Assembly: GCA_030770535.1 (NCBI GenBank)
Contig: JASVEC010000005.1
Location: 1,364,001 to 1,428,000, forward strand
Reading direction: 5' to 3'
DNA: 64,000 nucleotides
DNA from: Batkoa obscura
Lineage: Eukaryota > Entomophthoromycota > Entomophthoromycetes > Entomophthorales > Batkoaceae
Below the pieces are notes generated by a model. It saw only the letters and a list, made by a program, of their open reading frames with translations, had not been told where the DNA came from and ran no database searches. This document shows, piece by piece, positions 1 to 10,352 of this stretch. How positions within the stretch are numbered: the first letter of the stretch is position 1; every line of letters starts with the position of its first letter. The position numbers were made by a program, and so were the translations under genes.

Positions 1-439
1 TATTGAATTGTAATATTAGGAGGAGGGTTTAAAAGCCTGTCTTGATGGTAGCTGGGTAGATTTTTTATTTTGGTTACACCTGCTGCAGCTCTTTTGCAAC
101 TTAATGACTTAAGAAAAAAAAAATTCAGTTAAAATATAAAGACAAGGCTTTGAAAATTGGTTATAAAAATAAGTTAACTACAAAAATTACCTCTAAAAAG
201 GTCGAAAAAGAGCTGTAACAACTGTAAACCACACAATAATGCTCCAAGTAATAAAAGCACATAAAATTAACTCAGTTACTAACAAGGCTTTATTATAATC
301 TAAAGTTAAAGACTATGTAACAGTTTATTTTATTGATCAAATTCAACGTAACTATAAATGATAAAAACTTTACTTCTAATTTATTGCCATTACTCTACGG
401 ATAATCAATATTCTGAATGATTTTTAAATTATGTAGTCA
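1..439. other. intergenic, diverged unit-A flank
   Basis: No coding region is visible. Around positions 28-110 the sequence resembles the reverse complement of about 30300-30410, for example a shared GTCTTGATGGT core, but with many differences. It is therefore an older, diverged extension of the near-identical inverted repeat that starts abruptly near 440. Confidence 0.5.
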
Positions 440-665
440 AAAGGTTTATTATTTATTTAAAAATAATGGTTTTTGTCCTAGCTTTATATTACAAAAATTA
501 ATAATGTCAACTTTTTTATATTGGCATTAATATTAAATAGTAATATTATAAACCTTTTATCTAATATTTAATTTTTATAATTGAAAATTAAAATCTTGGC
601 AAAATAAACCTATTTTTTAAAAATATGTTTAATAAATTTAAATTTAATGAAGTTTATTTAAATAT

Positions 666-824
666 TTAATAATAAGGGATTGTAGGACAGGTGCCTTGTA
701 CCGTTTTAGTTACATATGTAACTGTAGTGCTGGTAATCACTTTGGTAACATCTTTACACGGTTTTCCATAGCCTTGAGCAAGAGAGGAGGCAGCGAGTAA
801 TACAATGGCGAATAAAAATTTCAT
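666..824 (-). CDS. small secreted two-cysteine protein, copy A
   Basis: The 52-residue product starts MKFLFAIVLLAASSLAQG, a clear signal peptide, followed by a mature part of about 35 residues. This has two cysteines (C23 and C46, 22 residues between them) around a Thr/Val-rich stretch with a TSTTVTYVTKTV core. It is too short for routine gene calling, but an intact paralogue occurs next to each mucin-like gene or its relic. The protein encoded at 29857-30015 is identical. It lies head to head with the mucin-like gene at 1590, with about 765 bases between the starts. A TATA-like GTATATAAAC lies at 903-912 on the same strand. The Thr/Val-rich C..C stretch resembles the N-terminal modules of the large neighbour. 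Function unknown; a secreted or cell-wall protein is inferred. Confidence 0.8.
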   Translation of the reverse strand: MKFLFAIVLLAASSLAQGYGKPCKDVTKVITSTTVTYVTKTVQGTCPTIPYY

Positions 825-1589
825 TTTCTTTTTATATATGATCAAATTGAGTTTATGTTTATAACTTAATTGTTTTTTAATTAAATTTCAGATATTGAGA
901 GGGTTTATATACATATTTCAAATAACTATGTTGAGGGTGTAATGTATAAGATGATACAAAATCAAGCCTTTGCATTTTAGAAAACTATTTTTATAACTTT
1001 CTACTTTAAATAACAATGTCAAGAATACTTTCATGTTACTATTAGATTAGCTTAAAAGGTTTCAAAACCTTATTTACTTTTATAACCTGAAAAAGCAAAT
1101 AATATTTAATTTAAACTAAAAATTTCATTGGCATAATTTAAAATTAGTGATTATCGAAAAGCTAAATCTTAGTCTTTTAATTTTTTTAGTTAAAGTTAAT
1201 GCAATTTATTTGTGATGCTTTACTTTAAATTTAAAATTAGAACAAAAGTGAACTTTAAACTTAAAAATTAGAGAAATTAGAAACATTAAGAACAATTTGA
1301 GATAAAATTAAGCCAGCTTATCAGTATGTTAGATTTTATTGCTAATCTTAAACTTATTTTAATACATTTTAATATATTTTAATATATTTTAATATATTTT
1401 TTACGTTAGTAATAAGCCTGATTATGAACATAATAAATACTATTATTAACTGTAAAATTAACCTTATAAAATATATTTTAATAAAAAGATAAACCCTTTT
1501 TAGAAGCCCATGTTTGTGTTTAAAATTACTAGTAACATTGACTATAAAAAGGGACCTCATGATGGTAACAATCATCATCAAAAACAACA
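825..1589. promoter_or_regulatory. bidirectional promoter, unit A
   Basis: This divergent intergenic region serves the small gene (-) and the mucin-like gene (+). On the plus side there is GAAGCCCATGTTTGTGTTTA at 1503-1522, followed by a TATA box (TATAAAAA, 1543-1550) 47 bases before the ATG. Both also occur in unit B at the same TATA-to-ATG distance. On the minus side there is GTATATAAAC at 903-912. A 73-aa antisense reading frame at the plus-side end is judged chance. Confidence 0.65.
1503..1523 (+). promoter_or_regulatory. conserved 21-bp upstream element, unit A
   Basis: The element begins GAAGCCCATGTTTGTGTTTA and is perfectly shared with 8601-8621 (unit B) and 29158-29178 (unit C). The surrounding promoter of A and B has diverged considerably, so conservation suggests a transcription-factor site for the mucin-like genes. 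Confidence 0.55.
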
Positions 1590-3545
1590 ATGAAATTTCA
1601 AGTACTCATTCCAGTTGCCTTTTTACTCTCTGCCTTCGATGCAGCTTCGCCAGCTGATTATTATGGTGGTTACAATCCTTGTAGACCAAGAACTGTTACT
1701 TCTACTTCAAAAGTAACTAAAACATTGACAGCAACTGTAACAAAAAAACCAACCTATTGTCCTACCCCATGTCGTCCTAAAACAGTCACTTCTACTAAAG
1801 TAGTTACTTCTACTGGTACTAAAGTAGTTACTGTTGAACCTCCTTATTGCTCAAAAACCAGAACTACTACCACCAAAACTAGTACTACTGGAACTTCTAC
1901 TACTGGTACATCAACTGAAACTTCTACTACTGGCACTAGCACTACTGCAACCTCTACCACTGGAACTTCCACTGAAACTTCTACCACTGGTACTACCACT
2001 ACTGGAACATCTACCACTGGAACCTCAACCGAAACCTCCACCACCGGTACATCAACTGAAACCTCCACTACTGGAACTTCCACCGAAACCTCTACTACTG
2101 GAACTTCCACCGAAACTTCTACCACTGGAACTTCCACCGAAACTTCTACCACTGGAACTTCAACTGAAACTTCTACCACTGGTACTAGCACTACTCCTTA
2201 TTATACTACCACTACTGGAACATCTACCACTGGAACCTCAACTGAAACCTCTACTACTGGAACCTCAACCGAAACCTCCACCACTGGTACATCAACTGAA
2301 ACCTCCACCACTGGTACATCAACTGAAACCTCTACCACTGGTACATCAACTGAAACCTCCACTACTGGTACTTCCACCGAAACCTCTACTACTGGTACAT
2401 CAACCGAAACCTCCACCACTGGTACATCAACTGAAACCTCTACCACTGGTACTAGCACCACTCCCTACTATACTACCACTACTGGAACCTCAACCGAAAC
2501 CTCCACCACTGGTACATCAACTGAAACCTCCACTACTGGTACATCAACTGAAACCTCTACTACTGGTACTTCCACCGAAACCTCTACCACTGGTACTAGC
2601 ACCACTCCCTACTATACTACCACTACTGGAACCTCAACCGAAACCTCCACCACTGGTACATCAACTGAAACCTCCACTACTGGAACTTCTACCACTGGAA
2701 CCTCAACCGAAACCTCTACTACTGGTACATCAACTGAAACCTCCACTACTGGTACATCAACTGAAACCTCTACTACTGGTACTTCCACCGAAACCTCTAC
2801 CACTGGTACTAGCACCACTCCCTACTATACTACCACTACTGAAACCTCTACTACTGGAACCTCAACCGAAACCTCCACCACTGGTACATCAACTGAAACC
2901 TCCACCACTGGTACATCAACTGAAACCTCCACTACTGGTACTTCCACCGAAACCTCTACTACTGGTACTTCCACTGAAACCTCCACTACTGGCACTTCCA
3001 CTGAAACTTCTACCACTGGTACATCAACCGAAACCTCCACCACTGGTACATCAACTGAAACCTCTACCACTGGTACTAGCACCACTCCCTACTATACTAC
3101 CACTACTGGAACCTCAACCGAAACCTCCACCACTGGTACATCAACTGAAACCTCTACCACTGGTACATCAACTGAAACCTCCACTACTGGAACTTCTACC
3201 ACTGGAACTTCTACCACTGGAACCTCAACCGAAACCTCTACTACTGGTACATCAACTGAAACCTCTACCACTGGTACTAGCACTACTGGTACTTCTACCA
3301 CTGGTACTTCTACCACTGGTACATCAACTGAAACCTCTACAACTGCAACCTCCACTGAAACTAGCACTACTGGAACCTCTACTCAAACATCCACTACTGG
3401 AACTAGCACCACTACTAAGACATCTACTACCCCTTACTATACCACTAGAACTACTACTACTAGACCATATTATACTACTAGACCAAGACCTACTTATGGT
3501 TACGGTAATGGCTATGGCAATGGTTACGGTAACGTTTACTATTAA
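1590..3545 (+). CDS. secreted mucin-like Thr/Ser repeat protein, copy A
   Basis: This 651-residue protein is intronless. Residues 1-19 form a signal peptide (starts MKFQVLIPVAFLLSAFDAAS). Residues 31-87 hold two related cysteine modules, C31-C57 and C61-C87, each with 25 residues between cysteines and a CRPxTVTSTxxV start. From about residue 95 to 600 runs a tandem array of TSTTGTSTE-type units, interrupted five times by TTPYYTTTT spacers. The tail is Tyr/Gly/Asn-rich (GYGNGYGNGYGN). Thr/Ser density and secretion suggest a heavily O-glycosylated wall, spore-coat or adhesive protein. No GPI-type hydrophobic C-terminus is seen. The repeat leaves other frames and the opposite strand open, which explains the large overlapping shadows. 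No known family is assigned. Confidence 0.9.
   Translation: MKFQVLIPVAFLLSAFDAASPADYYGGYNPCRPRTVTSTSKVTKTLTATVTKKPTYCPTPCRPKTVTSTKVVTSTGTKVVTVEPPYCSKTRTTTTKTSTTGTSTTGTSTETSTTGTSTTATSTTGTSTETSTTGTTTTGTSTTGTSTETSTTGTSTETSTTGTSTETSTTGTSTETSTTGTSTETSTTGTSTETSTTGTSTTPYYTTTTGTSTTGTSTETSTTGTSTETSTTGTSTETSTTGTSTETSTTGTSTETSTTGTSTETSTTGTSTETSTTGTSTETSTTGTSTTPYYTTTTGTSTETSTTGTSTETSTTGTSTETSTTGTSTETSTTGTSTTPYYTTTTGTSTETSTTGTSTETSTTGTSTTGTSTETSTTGTSTETSTTGTSTETSTTGTSTETSTTGTSTTPYYTTTTETSTTGTSTETSTTGTSTETSTTGTSTETSTTGTSTETSTTGTSTETSTTGTSTETSTTGTSTETSTTGTSTETSTTGTSTTPYYTTTTGTSTETSTTGTSTETSTTGTSTETSTTGTSTTGTSTTGTSTETSTTGTSTETSTTGTSTTGTSTTGTSTTGTSTETSTTATSTETSTTGTSTQTSTTGTSTTTKTSTTPYYTTRTTTTRPYYTTRPRPTYGYGNGYGNGYGNVYY
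1872..3420 (+). repeat. coding minisatellite, copy A
   Basis: Tandem DNA units of mainly 27 bases encode TSTTGTSTE variants, grouped into blocks separated by TTPYYTTTT-coding spacers. Third-position changes (TCC/TCT/TCA, ACC/ACT) are shared between blocks, so block-level duplication seems likely. Copy C at 27660-28810 has the same unit but 132 fewer residues. Confidence 0.85.
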
Positions 3546-3612
3546 GAGTAGAACTATAAGTGAGAGGACAGAGTTTAAAATAAATTATTTATTGTATGAA
3601 ATTTTTAAATTT

Positions 3613-4720
3613 TTAAATCTTTTACTTATTTTATTTATAATTTAAAATTTAAACGTCAAAGATAAAAACAATTTTATGAAGTTTTAGAATATTATAAATA
3701 ATGGCAACGTGAAGTAATCTTGAAATGAAGCAGCTACGACATCTTTCATACTTACCGTATCCAGATTCTTTCGGTCGAAGAGGTATGTAAAGTATACTAT
3801 TGATTGCTATTTAAAAAACTTTGGTCCTTTTAAAGCCACCAAAGCACAAAAAATATAGCTTTTTCCTGTCAGATTTAAAAACAACCTTCTTAAAAGTGCA
3901 TTCCCTACTACTTTCAACGCACTAAGTAGTTTTTTCGAAATATTCACAAGTGATTGACTATAAAATATTTCGAATCCCAAAACTTATTCTACCTTACATC
4001 CTTTCATACACTTCTCACTACAAAAACCTTTTACAAAAAGTTTCAACTAGGCTTTCGAGATTTAGCCATTTGGCCTTCATTTCATTTAATATTATCTCGA
4101 AATTCAAACACAAATAGTACATGTTTTTCCGTTATTAAGGATCAAATGCATTATCCCTAAATCTTTCCGGCTCCCACTCTCTTAGTCCTCCACTTATGGG
4201 TCTGTATAATTTAATTAAAAAAACCATACAGATACTTATCACCCTTATATCAATCTTTGCTTCTATTATCTACAATTTAACTATAAATAATCAATAAACT
4301 CTTTATAGGTTGACTAATGTATACAGACATCAATAAAAGCTTTGTGGTTTTGGACAAATTTAACACCACATTCAAATCTTTTCAATCTCATAGGAATATT
4401 TATCCATTCAATAACAAACACTCTGGATAACAAAGTTTAATCAGACAACCATCAGTTTCGCTTGTCTTTCTAAAGTTAGAAATCAATTAAACTTAATTCT
4501 TCTTTTTTAGAATATGATTATAGAGGGGATAATACCTTGAAGTTGAGTCAGCATAGGCTATTTAGTTTTTTGTTGTATTAAACAAAATAGTTGATAGTAA
4601 GTCTTTCAGAAGCAAAAAAAACAAAAAGAACTTTATTCAGCATATTCTTGATTAAAAAACAGCAATGTCAAACCAAGTAATTTAAATCCAATATTTAGTC
4701 AATATTAGCTTTCATTAAAC
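3613..4720. other. conserved unit flank without intact gene
   Basis: No convincing reading frame is present. The stretch aligns by eye with the reverse complement of about 26550-27468 (unit C) and with about 10700-11590 (unit B). One example is the ACTCTGGAT block near 4420, matched in C near 26658. The shared but frame-broken sequence may be an old decayed gene or the long 3' flank of the F-box gene. A 68-aa frame at 3954-4160 is not preserved in the other units and was not called. Confidence 0.45.
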
Positions 4721-5150
4721 CTTAACCTGAGGATAAAGTAAATAATTTAGAATATAAAACTCTTTGTAAAGTCAAATCATCCTTTTAAGTAAGATCGGGT
4801 ACAATAGCATTGAATTAGTAAACCTATATTCCACATAATTTACTATAACTTAAAAAGGATTTGCTATGTCATTGATGGTAAAATAAATGGGGATGTATTT
4901 TTTTAAGAATTTTACTAACAACCTTTCCGCTCAAATGCGCTTAAAAAACCGAAAAAGTGATGAAGCCAAAAAACATCTCCAAATAATGTAACTAAATCAT
5001 TATAACTCCCTTCTTACTCAATATATTTAAATAAATTTCAAGTTTATGATATACTTTTTGTTTCTTTATCCACAGAACAATACGTTATTTCTATTGGTAA
5101 TGACCATAATTAATAAATCAATTTTTAATGCGTCAGAATGGAAGCATGGT
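4720..5150 (-). pseudogene. F-box gene relic of unit A, split by a MITE
   Basis: The sequence aligns co-linearly with the C-terminal half of the F-box gene at 11587-12288. The motif GGTAAATAACTTAGAATAT near 11610 is matched near 4735. ATTATGGCCGTAATTGATAA near 11878 is matched by a similar string near 5100. Numerous substitutions leave no open frame. A roughly 100-base MITE (about 4887-4983) sits inside, and homology resumes on its far side. The N-terminal F-box half was not found. It shows that unit A once carried the same F-box gene as unit B. Confidence 0.6.
4887..4983 (+). mobile_element. MITE-like element, copy 1
   Basis: The copy begins TGGGGATGTATTTTTTT and contains the family core GCTCAAAT.GCGCTTAAAAAA and GTGATGAAGCCAAAAAA. 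It ends in a decayed ACATCTCC instead of ACACCCCC. It is inserted in the F-box relic. Confidence 0.75.
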
Positions 5151-5441
5151 ATGCAGCATTAATTTTATATTGTCCTGGTATAGTTTGGATGGATTGAATT
5201 GAGTGTAGGGATTAATATATAATTCAACACTAAGTATAAAAATTTGATTAATATTGTCTAGCCCAAAAGCACTTGATGCTTTAATTTTGTTAGTATCAGT
5301 TTGTATTGAAATTTATCTGCATTGGCTAGGTTAGGGAAAAACGAAAAAAAACAAGGTGTTTGAATAATCTTAGCAGCTAGTGTAAGTATGAAGATAAACA
5401 AATAAGTAGTAATAAAAAAAAAGTGTATAAATAAACAAAGT

Positions 5442-5807
5442 TTATTGTTTGCCAGTACCCCAAATAGGGTTAAACAACCCGTTTGGTCCAATAAAAGAGC
5501 CAAAGGCATTTGGAACATTTTGAACCCCATTTATAAATGGATTGATTTGTGGATTAAAATTGTTGCTAAAAATAGGAGTACTACCAGAAGTTCCTCCATG
5601 AAGGAAATTACCGAAACCATTAAGGAAGTTGAAAGGTTCAAAAGTTTTAGCTTGTACAGAGTTTGGTTGCTCACTAGTAGCAGCAGGTGCTCTATTACCA
5701 TCAGCGATAGTAGCGGAAGATGCTCTATTAGTGTTAGTAGTATCAACTGGTAACGAGTTAATAGAGATAGCAGATAATAAAGAGACAGCGATAAATAAAT
5801 AATTCAT
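5442..5807 (-). CDS. small secreted Asn/Gly/Phe-rich protein
   Basis: This 121-residue product starts MNYLFIAVSLLSAISINSLP, a signal peptide. A polar Ala/Thr/Asn-rich segment follows to about residue 50. Then comes a low-complexity half rich in Phe, Asn, Gly and Pro with repeated FNxxNGFGNF, NPFINGV and NAFGSFIG-like phrases. There are no cysteines and no recognised domain. A TATA-like TATATAAATG motif lies about 50 bases upstream on the minus strand (near 5848-5857). It sits between units A and B and is unrelated to their genes. Secreted or wall-associated role inferred. Overlapping frames in other phases are shadows. Confidence 0.65.
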   Translation of the reverse strand: MNYLFIAVSLLSAISINSLPVDTTNTNRASSATIADGNRAPAATSEQPNSVQAKTFEPFNFLNGFGNFLHGGTSGSTPIFSNNFNPQINPFINGVQNVPNAFGSFIGPNGLFNPIWGTGKQ

Positions 5808-7817
5808 TTTGATTTTTTTTAAATTTGATTATATGTTTTTACTCATTTATATACCTTCAATCTATTGATTTATTATTATCATTTATTGCTGCTTATTTTT
5901 TGAATGGAACAAGAGTTTCTTTAATTGTATGTAGTGGCAAATACTATATTGTCAACATACATATAAAGCTCAAAACTATAAAGCGTCGCCATTAGATTAG
6001 TTTTATTTACCTAAAAAGTTTGATTATTTTATCATTACTAGGGCTTTTCTTAAATTTAATATTATAGGCATTGTATTTTTATTTATTAAAAAGGTAATCA
6101 ACAGAATCATAGGAAATCAAATCAGGAAAAGTCGTTAAGTCTAAGTTCGATGGATCTATCGATTTTTTCAAAACCTTGTTTTGGTATTTTTTTGAAGTGA
6201 TTACCGATTTTTTATTTCATTGAACTACTTTGTAATTGAGAAACACTTGTTACTAATTCTTATAAAAGCCGCAGAATTGCTGAAGAAAAGTAAAGTAGTA
6301 ATAATGAGAAATTGTAAAGAATAAAAAATAGCATCACTTTTTGTGTAACAAATGCTATATAGTTACATATATTGTATATATTATATCATTGACCTTTAAT
6401 AGCATTAAGATTGTTTATTCTTGAAAAAAGGGGCTTTTATTAAACCTCCTACTTAAAAGTTATTTGAGTCCAGAATTAAATATATAATACGTTAAGGTAG
6501 ATATAGAATGTCAGGAAACGGTCCCAGAATGGAAGGAGCTCTTCATAATGAGACTATATATATTCATCATTGTACCATACCCAACGAAAAGTAATGCGAA
6601 AACTTTCAAGCTTTAAACTGGTAAAGATGATATCTTTCACTTAATCCCATTCTAAATTAGACTAATATCCCCACTTCAAATAACCTCTATTATCATTATC
6701 ATTTAAAATCTTATTTCCTCAAATAAATCAAAACATTTACAAAGACAAGTAATCTAGAAAAATAATATACATTTCTATTACTTTATCTAAAATAAATTTT
6801 AAAATTTTAAAATTTTAATGAATATCGAACTTGTTACCAAATGCTAAAATTTATTCTTATAGTTAATTATGTATTTAGTAAACTATTTTTTTTAAAACAA
6901 TATTTTCTTAGAAAGTTACTTTAATGGGTTTAAGAACTTTACTAAAATATAAGAACTTTTCATAATTTCTGCTTATTTTTTCACAAAAGTAGTGAGTTTA
7001 TTGCTTACAGTAATAATTTTTTCAATAAAATTTTCAAAAACATAGCCAATTAAATAGATCTTTGTTAGTTTAACATTTTATAAAAAACATATTCAAATTC
7101 TTATCTACTATAAACTGAATTGTTGGTACTGTTTTATAATCATTAATGATAAAATACAATCTATTCTTTTTGATATCAAGTAGCTACATAAAAGATCGAA
7201 AGTAGATTTTACTTAAGCGAAATCATAATATAATATTTTAGTTTTAATTTTATATTTGTAAATTAGAATTTGTTTTTGAAAATAAATAAAAATTTGAAAT
7301 AAAAAAATTTTGAGTTTACAATTTCGTACGCTTATACTTTATTATGTTAAATAAAATTTATAGGCGTTGTTTTTGTTATGATTAAACGCTTGGTAACTCC
7401 TACAGCTATTTTATTTATTTGTATTAATATGCTATTTTTACCTTTTTTGTTAATAAAATTTTATAGTGGCATTACTAGCAAGGTTTTAAATTTGATCAAA
7501 ACTTGGCAAAATCTGATCATAATCCTAAATTTAGGTAGATTGCCAGATTAATTTATTATGCAAAATTTATCTAAAAAAGCTATTTGAGTTCAAACCTGTC
7601 CACTGTAAATAAGAGGCTAGAATTTTTTTATTATACTTAAATTAAAATGCCTATAAATCAATTATAACTATCAAACCCAAATATTTATTTTTCAAATTGT
7701 TAATAATTTATAGCTAGATGATTTTACTATAATCAATGGTATAATAAACTTAAGTTCATAAAGAAAAAAACAAAATTTAAAATATCTAAATTTATTAATA
7801 CAATTGCCGACCCATTA
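5808..7817. other. 2-kb gene-free intergenic region
   Basis: It is strongly AT-rich, with stops in all frames at short spacing and no repeat-family member recognised. I see no gene in it. The last few hundred bases precede the 3' end of the small secreted gene of unit B. Confidence 0.6.
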
Positions 7818-7979
7818 TTAAAAGGCAATTGTAGGACAGGTACCCTGCACCGTTTTAGTCACGTAGGTAACAGTAGTACTAGTAACAACTTTGGTAATGT
7901 CTCTACAAGGTCTTCCGTAGCCATAACCTTGGGCAAGAGTGGAGGCAGCGAGTAATACAATGGCGGATAAAAATTTCAT
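7818..7979 (-). CDS. small secreted two-cysteine protein, copy B
   Basis: This 53-residue paralogue of the protein at 666-824 starts MKFLSAIVLLAASTLAQG, then GYGYGRPC. It keeps the two cysteines with 22 residues between them (C25 and C48) and the TSTTVTYVTKTVQGTCPTI region, and ends in AF instead of PYY. Most differences from copy A are conservative or synonymous, indicating purifying selection. It is head to head with the mucin-like gene at 8691, 711 bases apart. A GTTTATATAT-type TATA region lies at 8049-8058. Function unknown. Confidence 0.8.
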   Translation of the reverse strand: MKFLSAIVLLAASTLAQGYGYGRPCRDITKVVTSTTVTYVTKTVQGTCPTIAF

Positions 7980-8690
7980 TTTAATATATATATCAAATCG
8001 AGTTTATAACTTGAGTATTTTTTAATTCCTTTTCAAAGATTAAATTGAGTTTATATATATATTTCAGATATCTATGCCAAAGGGTATAATAGATAAGATG
8101 TGAGTAATAAAGCCTTTGTTTTGAATGAAAATCATTTATAACTTTTTGGCTTAAGATATGGTGTAAAAATCAACTTCAAATTAATCTTAAATCAATTCAA
8201 AGTAGATATTGAAAACATGTGTATTTTAAAACTAAATTAATGAGAGCATAAATTTAATTTAGCAACCCTAAATAGTTTTAAATTTCTAATTCATTAAGTT
8301 TTGTCAAAGCGGATGCAGCCCATTTGTGACGCTTTATAAAAAAGCTAAAAATAGAACAGAAGTGAAGGCTTAATTAGATTTTAAAAAGGTAACCATATAG
8401 AGCATTACGAAAAGGTAAAGAATTATTTTAGATAAATATAAGCCAGCTTATCACCCAAATAAATTTTATTGCTAATTCTAAACTTACTTTAATTTATTTT
8501 ATTACGTGAAAAATAAGCCTAATTATGAACATAATAAATTTTATTGCTCATCGTACTTATCACAATTTAATTATTATCTAAATAAAATTGATCCTCTTCA
8601 GAAGCCCATGTTTGTGTTTAATAGTACACCATAGCAAAAAAGCTATAAAAAGAGCGCTAAAGGTAGCAATAATAATTATCAAAAACAACA
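7980..8690. promoter_or_regulatory. bidirectional promoter, unit B
   Basis: This region is a diverged counterpart of 825-1589. It keeps the 21-bp GAAGCCCATG element at 8601-8621, a TATA box (TATAAAAA, 8644-8651) 47 bases before the mucin ATG, an AGCCAGCTTATCA block near 8442 (also near 1310), and the CAAAAACAACAATGAAATT start context. Confidence 0.6.
8601..8621 (+). promoter_or_regulatory. conserved 21-bp upstream element, unit B
   Basis: Identical to 1503-1523 although flanking promoter sequence differs. Its distance to the TATA box is similar in both units. Confidence 0.55.
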
Positions 8691-10352
8691 ATGAAATTCC
8701 AAGTACTCGTCCCACTTGCATATTTACTCTCTGCCCTCAATGCAGCTTCACCAGCTGATTATTATGGTGGATATAACCCTTGTAGACCAAAAACTGTCAC
8801 TTCTACTAAAGTGGTTGCTTCTACTGGTACCAAAGTCATCACTGTCCAACCTCCGTATTGTACTAAAACTAAAACTACCAAAACTACTACTACTAAAACT
8901 AGTACCAGTGGTACTAGCACAACTGGTACTTCTACTACTGGTACTTCTACTACTGGTACTTCTACTACCGGAACATCCACCACTGGCACTAGTACTACTG
9001 GCACTAGTACTACCGGAACCTCCACTACCGGAACCTCCACCACTGGAACTTCTACTACTGGAACTAGCACTACTGGAACTTCTACCACCGGAACCTCTAC
9101 TACAGGTACTAGCACAACTGGTACGTCTACTACCGAAACATCCACCACTGGCACTAGTACTACCGGAACCTCCACTACTGGAACCTCCACCACTGGAACT
9201 TCTACTACTGGCACTAGTACTACCAAAACTACTACAACTCCTTACTATACTACTGGTACCTCCACTACCGGAACATCCACCACTGGTACATCTACCACTG
9301 GCACTAGTACTACCGGAACCTCTACCACTGGTACCTCCACTACTGGAACTTCTACCACTGGAACTTCTACTACTGGAACATCCACCACTGGTACATCTAC
9401 TACCAACACTAGTACTACCGGAACTTCCACTACTGGAACTTCTACCACTGGAACTTCTACCACTGGTACCTCCACTACTGGTACATCTACTACTAAGACT
9501 AGTACAACTCCTTACTATACCACCAGAACTTCCACTACTGGAACCTCCACCACTGGAACCTCCACTACTGGAACTTCTACCACTGGAACCTCCACTACTG
9601 GTACATCTACTACTAAGACTAGTACTACCGGAACTTCCACCACTGGTACTTCTACTACTGGAACTAGCACAACTGGAACTTCTACCACCGGAACCTCTAC
9701 TACAGGAACCTCCACTACCAAAACTACTACAACTCCTTACTATACCACCGGAACTTCCACTACCGGAACCTCCACCACTGGGACCTCCACTACCGGAACT
9801 TCTACCACTGGTACTTCCACCACTGGGACCTCCACTACCGGAACTTCTACCACTGGTACCTCCACTACTGATACATCTACTACTGGTACATCTACTACTA
9901 AGACTAGTACTACCGGAACTTCTACTACTGGAACTAGCACAACTGGGACTTCTACCACTGGTACCTCCACCACTGGTACCTCCACTACCAAAACTACTAC
10001 AACTCCTTACTATACCACCGGAACTTCCACCACTGGTGCCTCCACCACTGGTACCTCCACTACCGGAACATCTACTACTGGTACCTCCACTACCGGAACC
10101 TCCACCACTGGTACATCTACCACTGGCACTAGTACTACCGGAACCTCTACTACAGGTACTTCTACTACTGGAACATCCACCACTGGCACTAGTACTACCG
10201 GAACCTCCACCACAGGTACTAGCACAACTGGTACATCTACTACTAAGACCAGCACTACTGGAACTAGCACTACCACTAAAACCACTAGTACCACTACTAG
10301 ACCATATTATACTACTAGACCAAGACCTACCTATGGTTACGGTTACTATTAG
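8691..10352 (+). CDS. secreted mucin-like Thr/Ser repeat protein, copy B
   Basis: This 553-residue protein is intronless. It has a signal peptide (MKFQVLVPLAYLLSALNAAS), then a single cysteine module C31-C57 with 25 residues between (copy A has two). The repeat array from about residue 68 to 530 uses a five-residue unit, TGTST, instead of the nine-residue TSTTGTSTE unit. It is broken by TTPYYTT spacers and occasional TKT or TET variants. The tail is TTRPRPTYGYGYY. Same architecture and promoter as copy A but a different repeat, so the array has been homogenised separately in each lineage. Likely an O-glycosylated extracellular protein. Reverse-strand and shifted open frames here are by-products of the repeat. 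Confidence 0.9.
   Translation: MKFQVLVPLAYLLSALNAASPADYYGGYNPCRPKTVTSTKVVASTGTKVITVQPPYCTKTKTTKTTTTKTSTSGTSTTGTSTTGTSTTGTSTTGTSTTGTSTTGTSTTGTSTTGTSTTGTSTTGTSTTGTSTTGTSTTGTSTTGTSTTETSTTGTSTTGTSTTGTSTTGTSTTGTSTTKTTTTPYYTTGTSTTGTSTTGTSTTGTSTTGTSTTGTSTTGTSTTGTSTTGTSTTGTSTTNTSTTGTSTTGTSTTGTSTTGTSTTGTSTTKTSTTPYYTTRTSTTGTSTTGTSTTGTSTTGTSTTGTSTTKTSTTGTSTTGTSTTGTSTTGTSTTGTSTTGTSTTKTTTTPYYTTGTSTTGTSTTGTSTTGTSTTGTSTTGTSTTGTSTTGTSTTDTSTTGTSTTKTSTTGTSTTGTSTTGTSTTGTSTTGTSTTKTTTTPYYTTGTSTTGASTTGTSTTGTSTTGTSTTGTSTTGTSTTGTSTTGTSTTGTSTTGTSTTGTSTTGTSTTGTSTTGTSTTKTSTTGTSTTTKTTSTTTRPYYTTRPRPTYGYGYY
8895..10285 (+). repeat. coding minisatellite, copy B
   Basis: 15-base units encode TGTST, with synonymous variety (GGT/GGA/GGC/GGG, ACT/ACC). 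Longer blocks bounded by ACTCCTTACTATAC (TPYYT) recur four times. Confidence 0.85.

Larger units (their letters stand above)
440..3612 (+). repeat. inverted duplication, left copy (near-identical tract)
   Basis: This tract matches the reverse complement of about 27469-30243. It covers the small secreted gene, the shared promoter and the whole mucin-like gene. In the stretches compared by eye (small gene, promoter, N-terminus, C-terminus and 3' flank) only isolated base or short indel differences were seen. The length difference of about 396 bp equals the 132 extra residues in the repeat array of this copy. Beyond both ends, homology continues but is much weaker. Confidence 0.9.

Noticed and set aside
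1369-1590. 73-aa antisense frame in the mucin promoter (also 29091-29312)
   Set aside because: It is identical in A and C only because the tract is duplicated; it is not kept in unit B and has no features of a protein.
1844-3367. Antisense frames with VPVVEVSVEV repeats in all three mucin genes
   Set aside because: Reverse complement of the repeat unit contains no stops; no promoter, start context or non-repeat part.
1872-3420. Tandem repeats considered as a CRISPR array
   Set aside because: Units are contiguous without unique spacers and lie in frame within a eukaryotic secreted-protein gene.
1834-3645. 603-aa forward frame rich in Leu/Pro overlapping mucin copy A (and the like at 8716-10515 and 27438-28847)
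   Set aside because: A frame-shifted reading of the same Thr/Ser repeat DNA. It lacks the signal peptide and cysteine modules, and its openness follows from the stop-free repeat unit.
3954-4160. 68-aa plus-strand frame
   Set aside because: Not preserved in the homologous stretches of units B and C.
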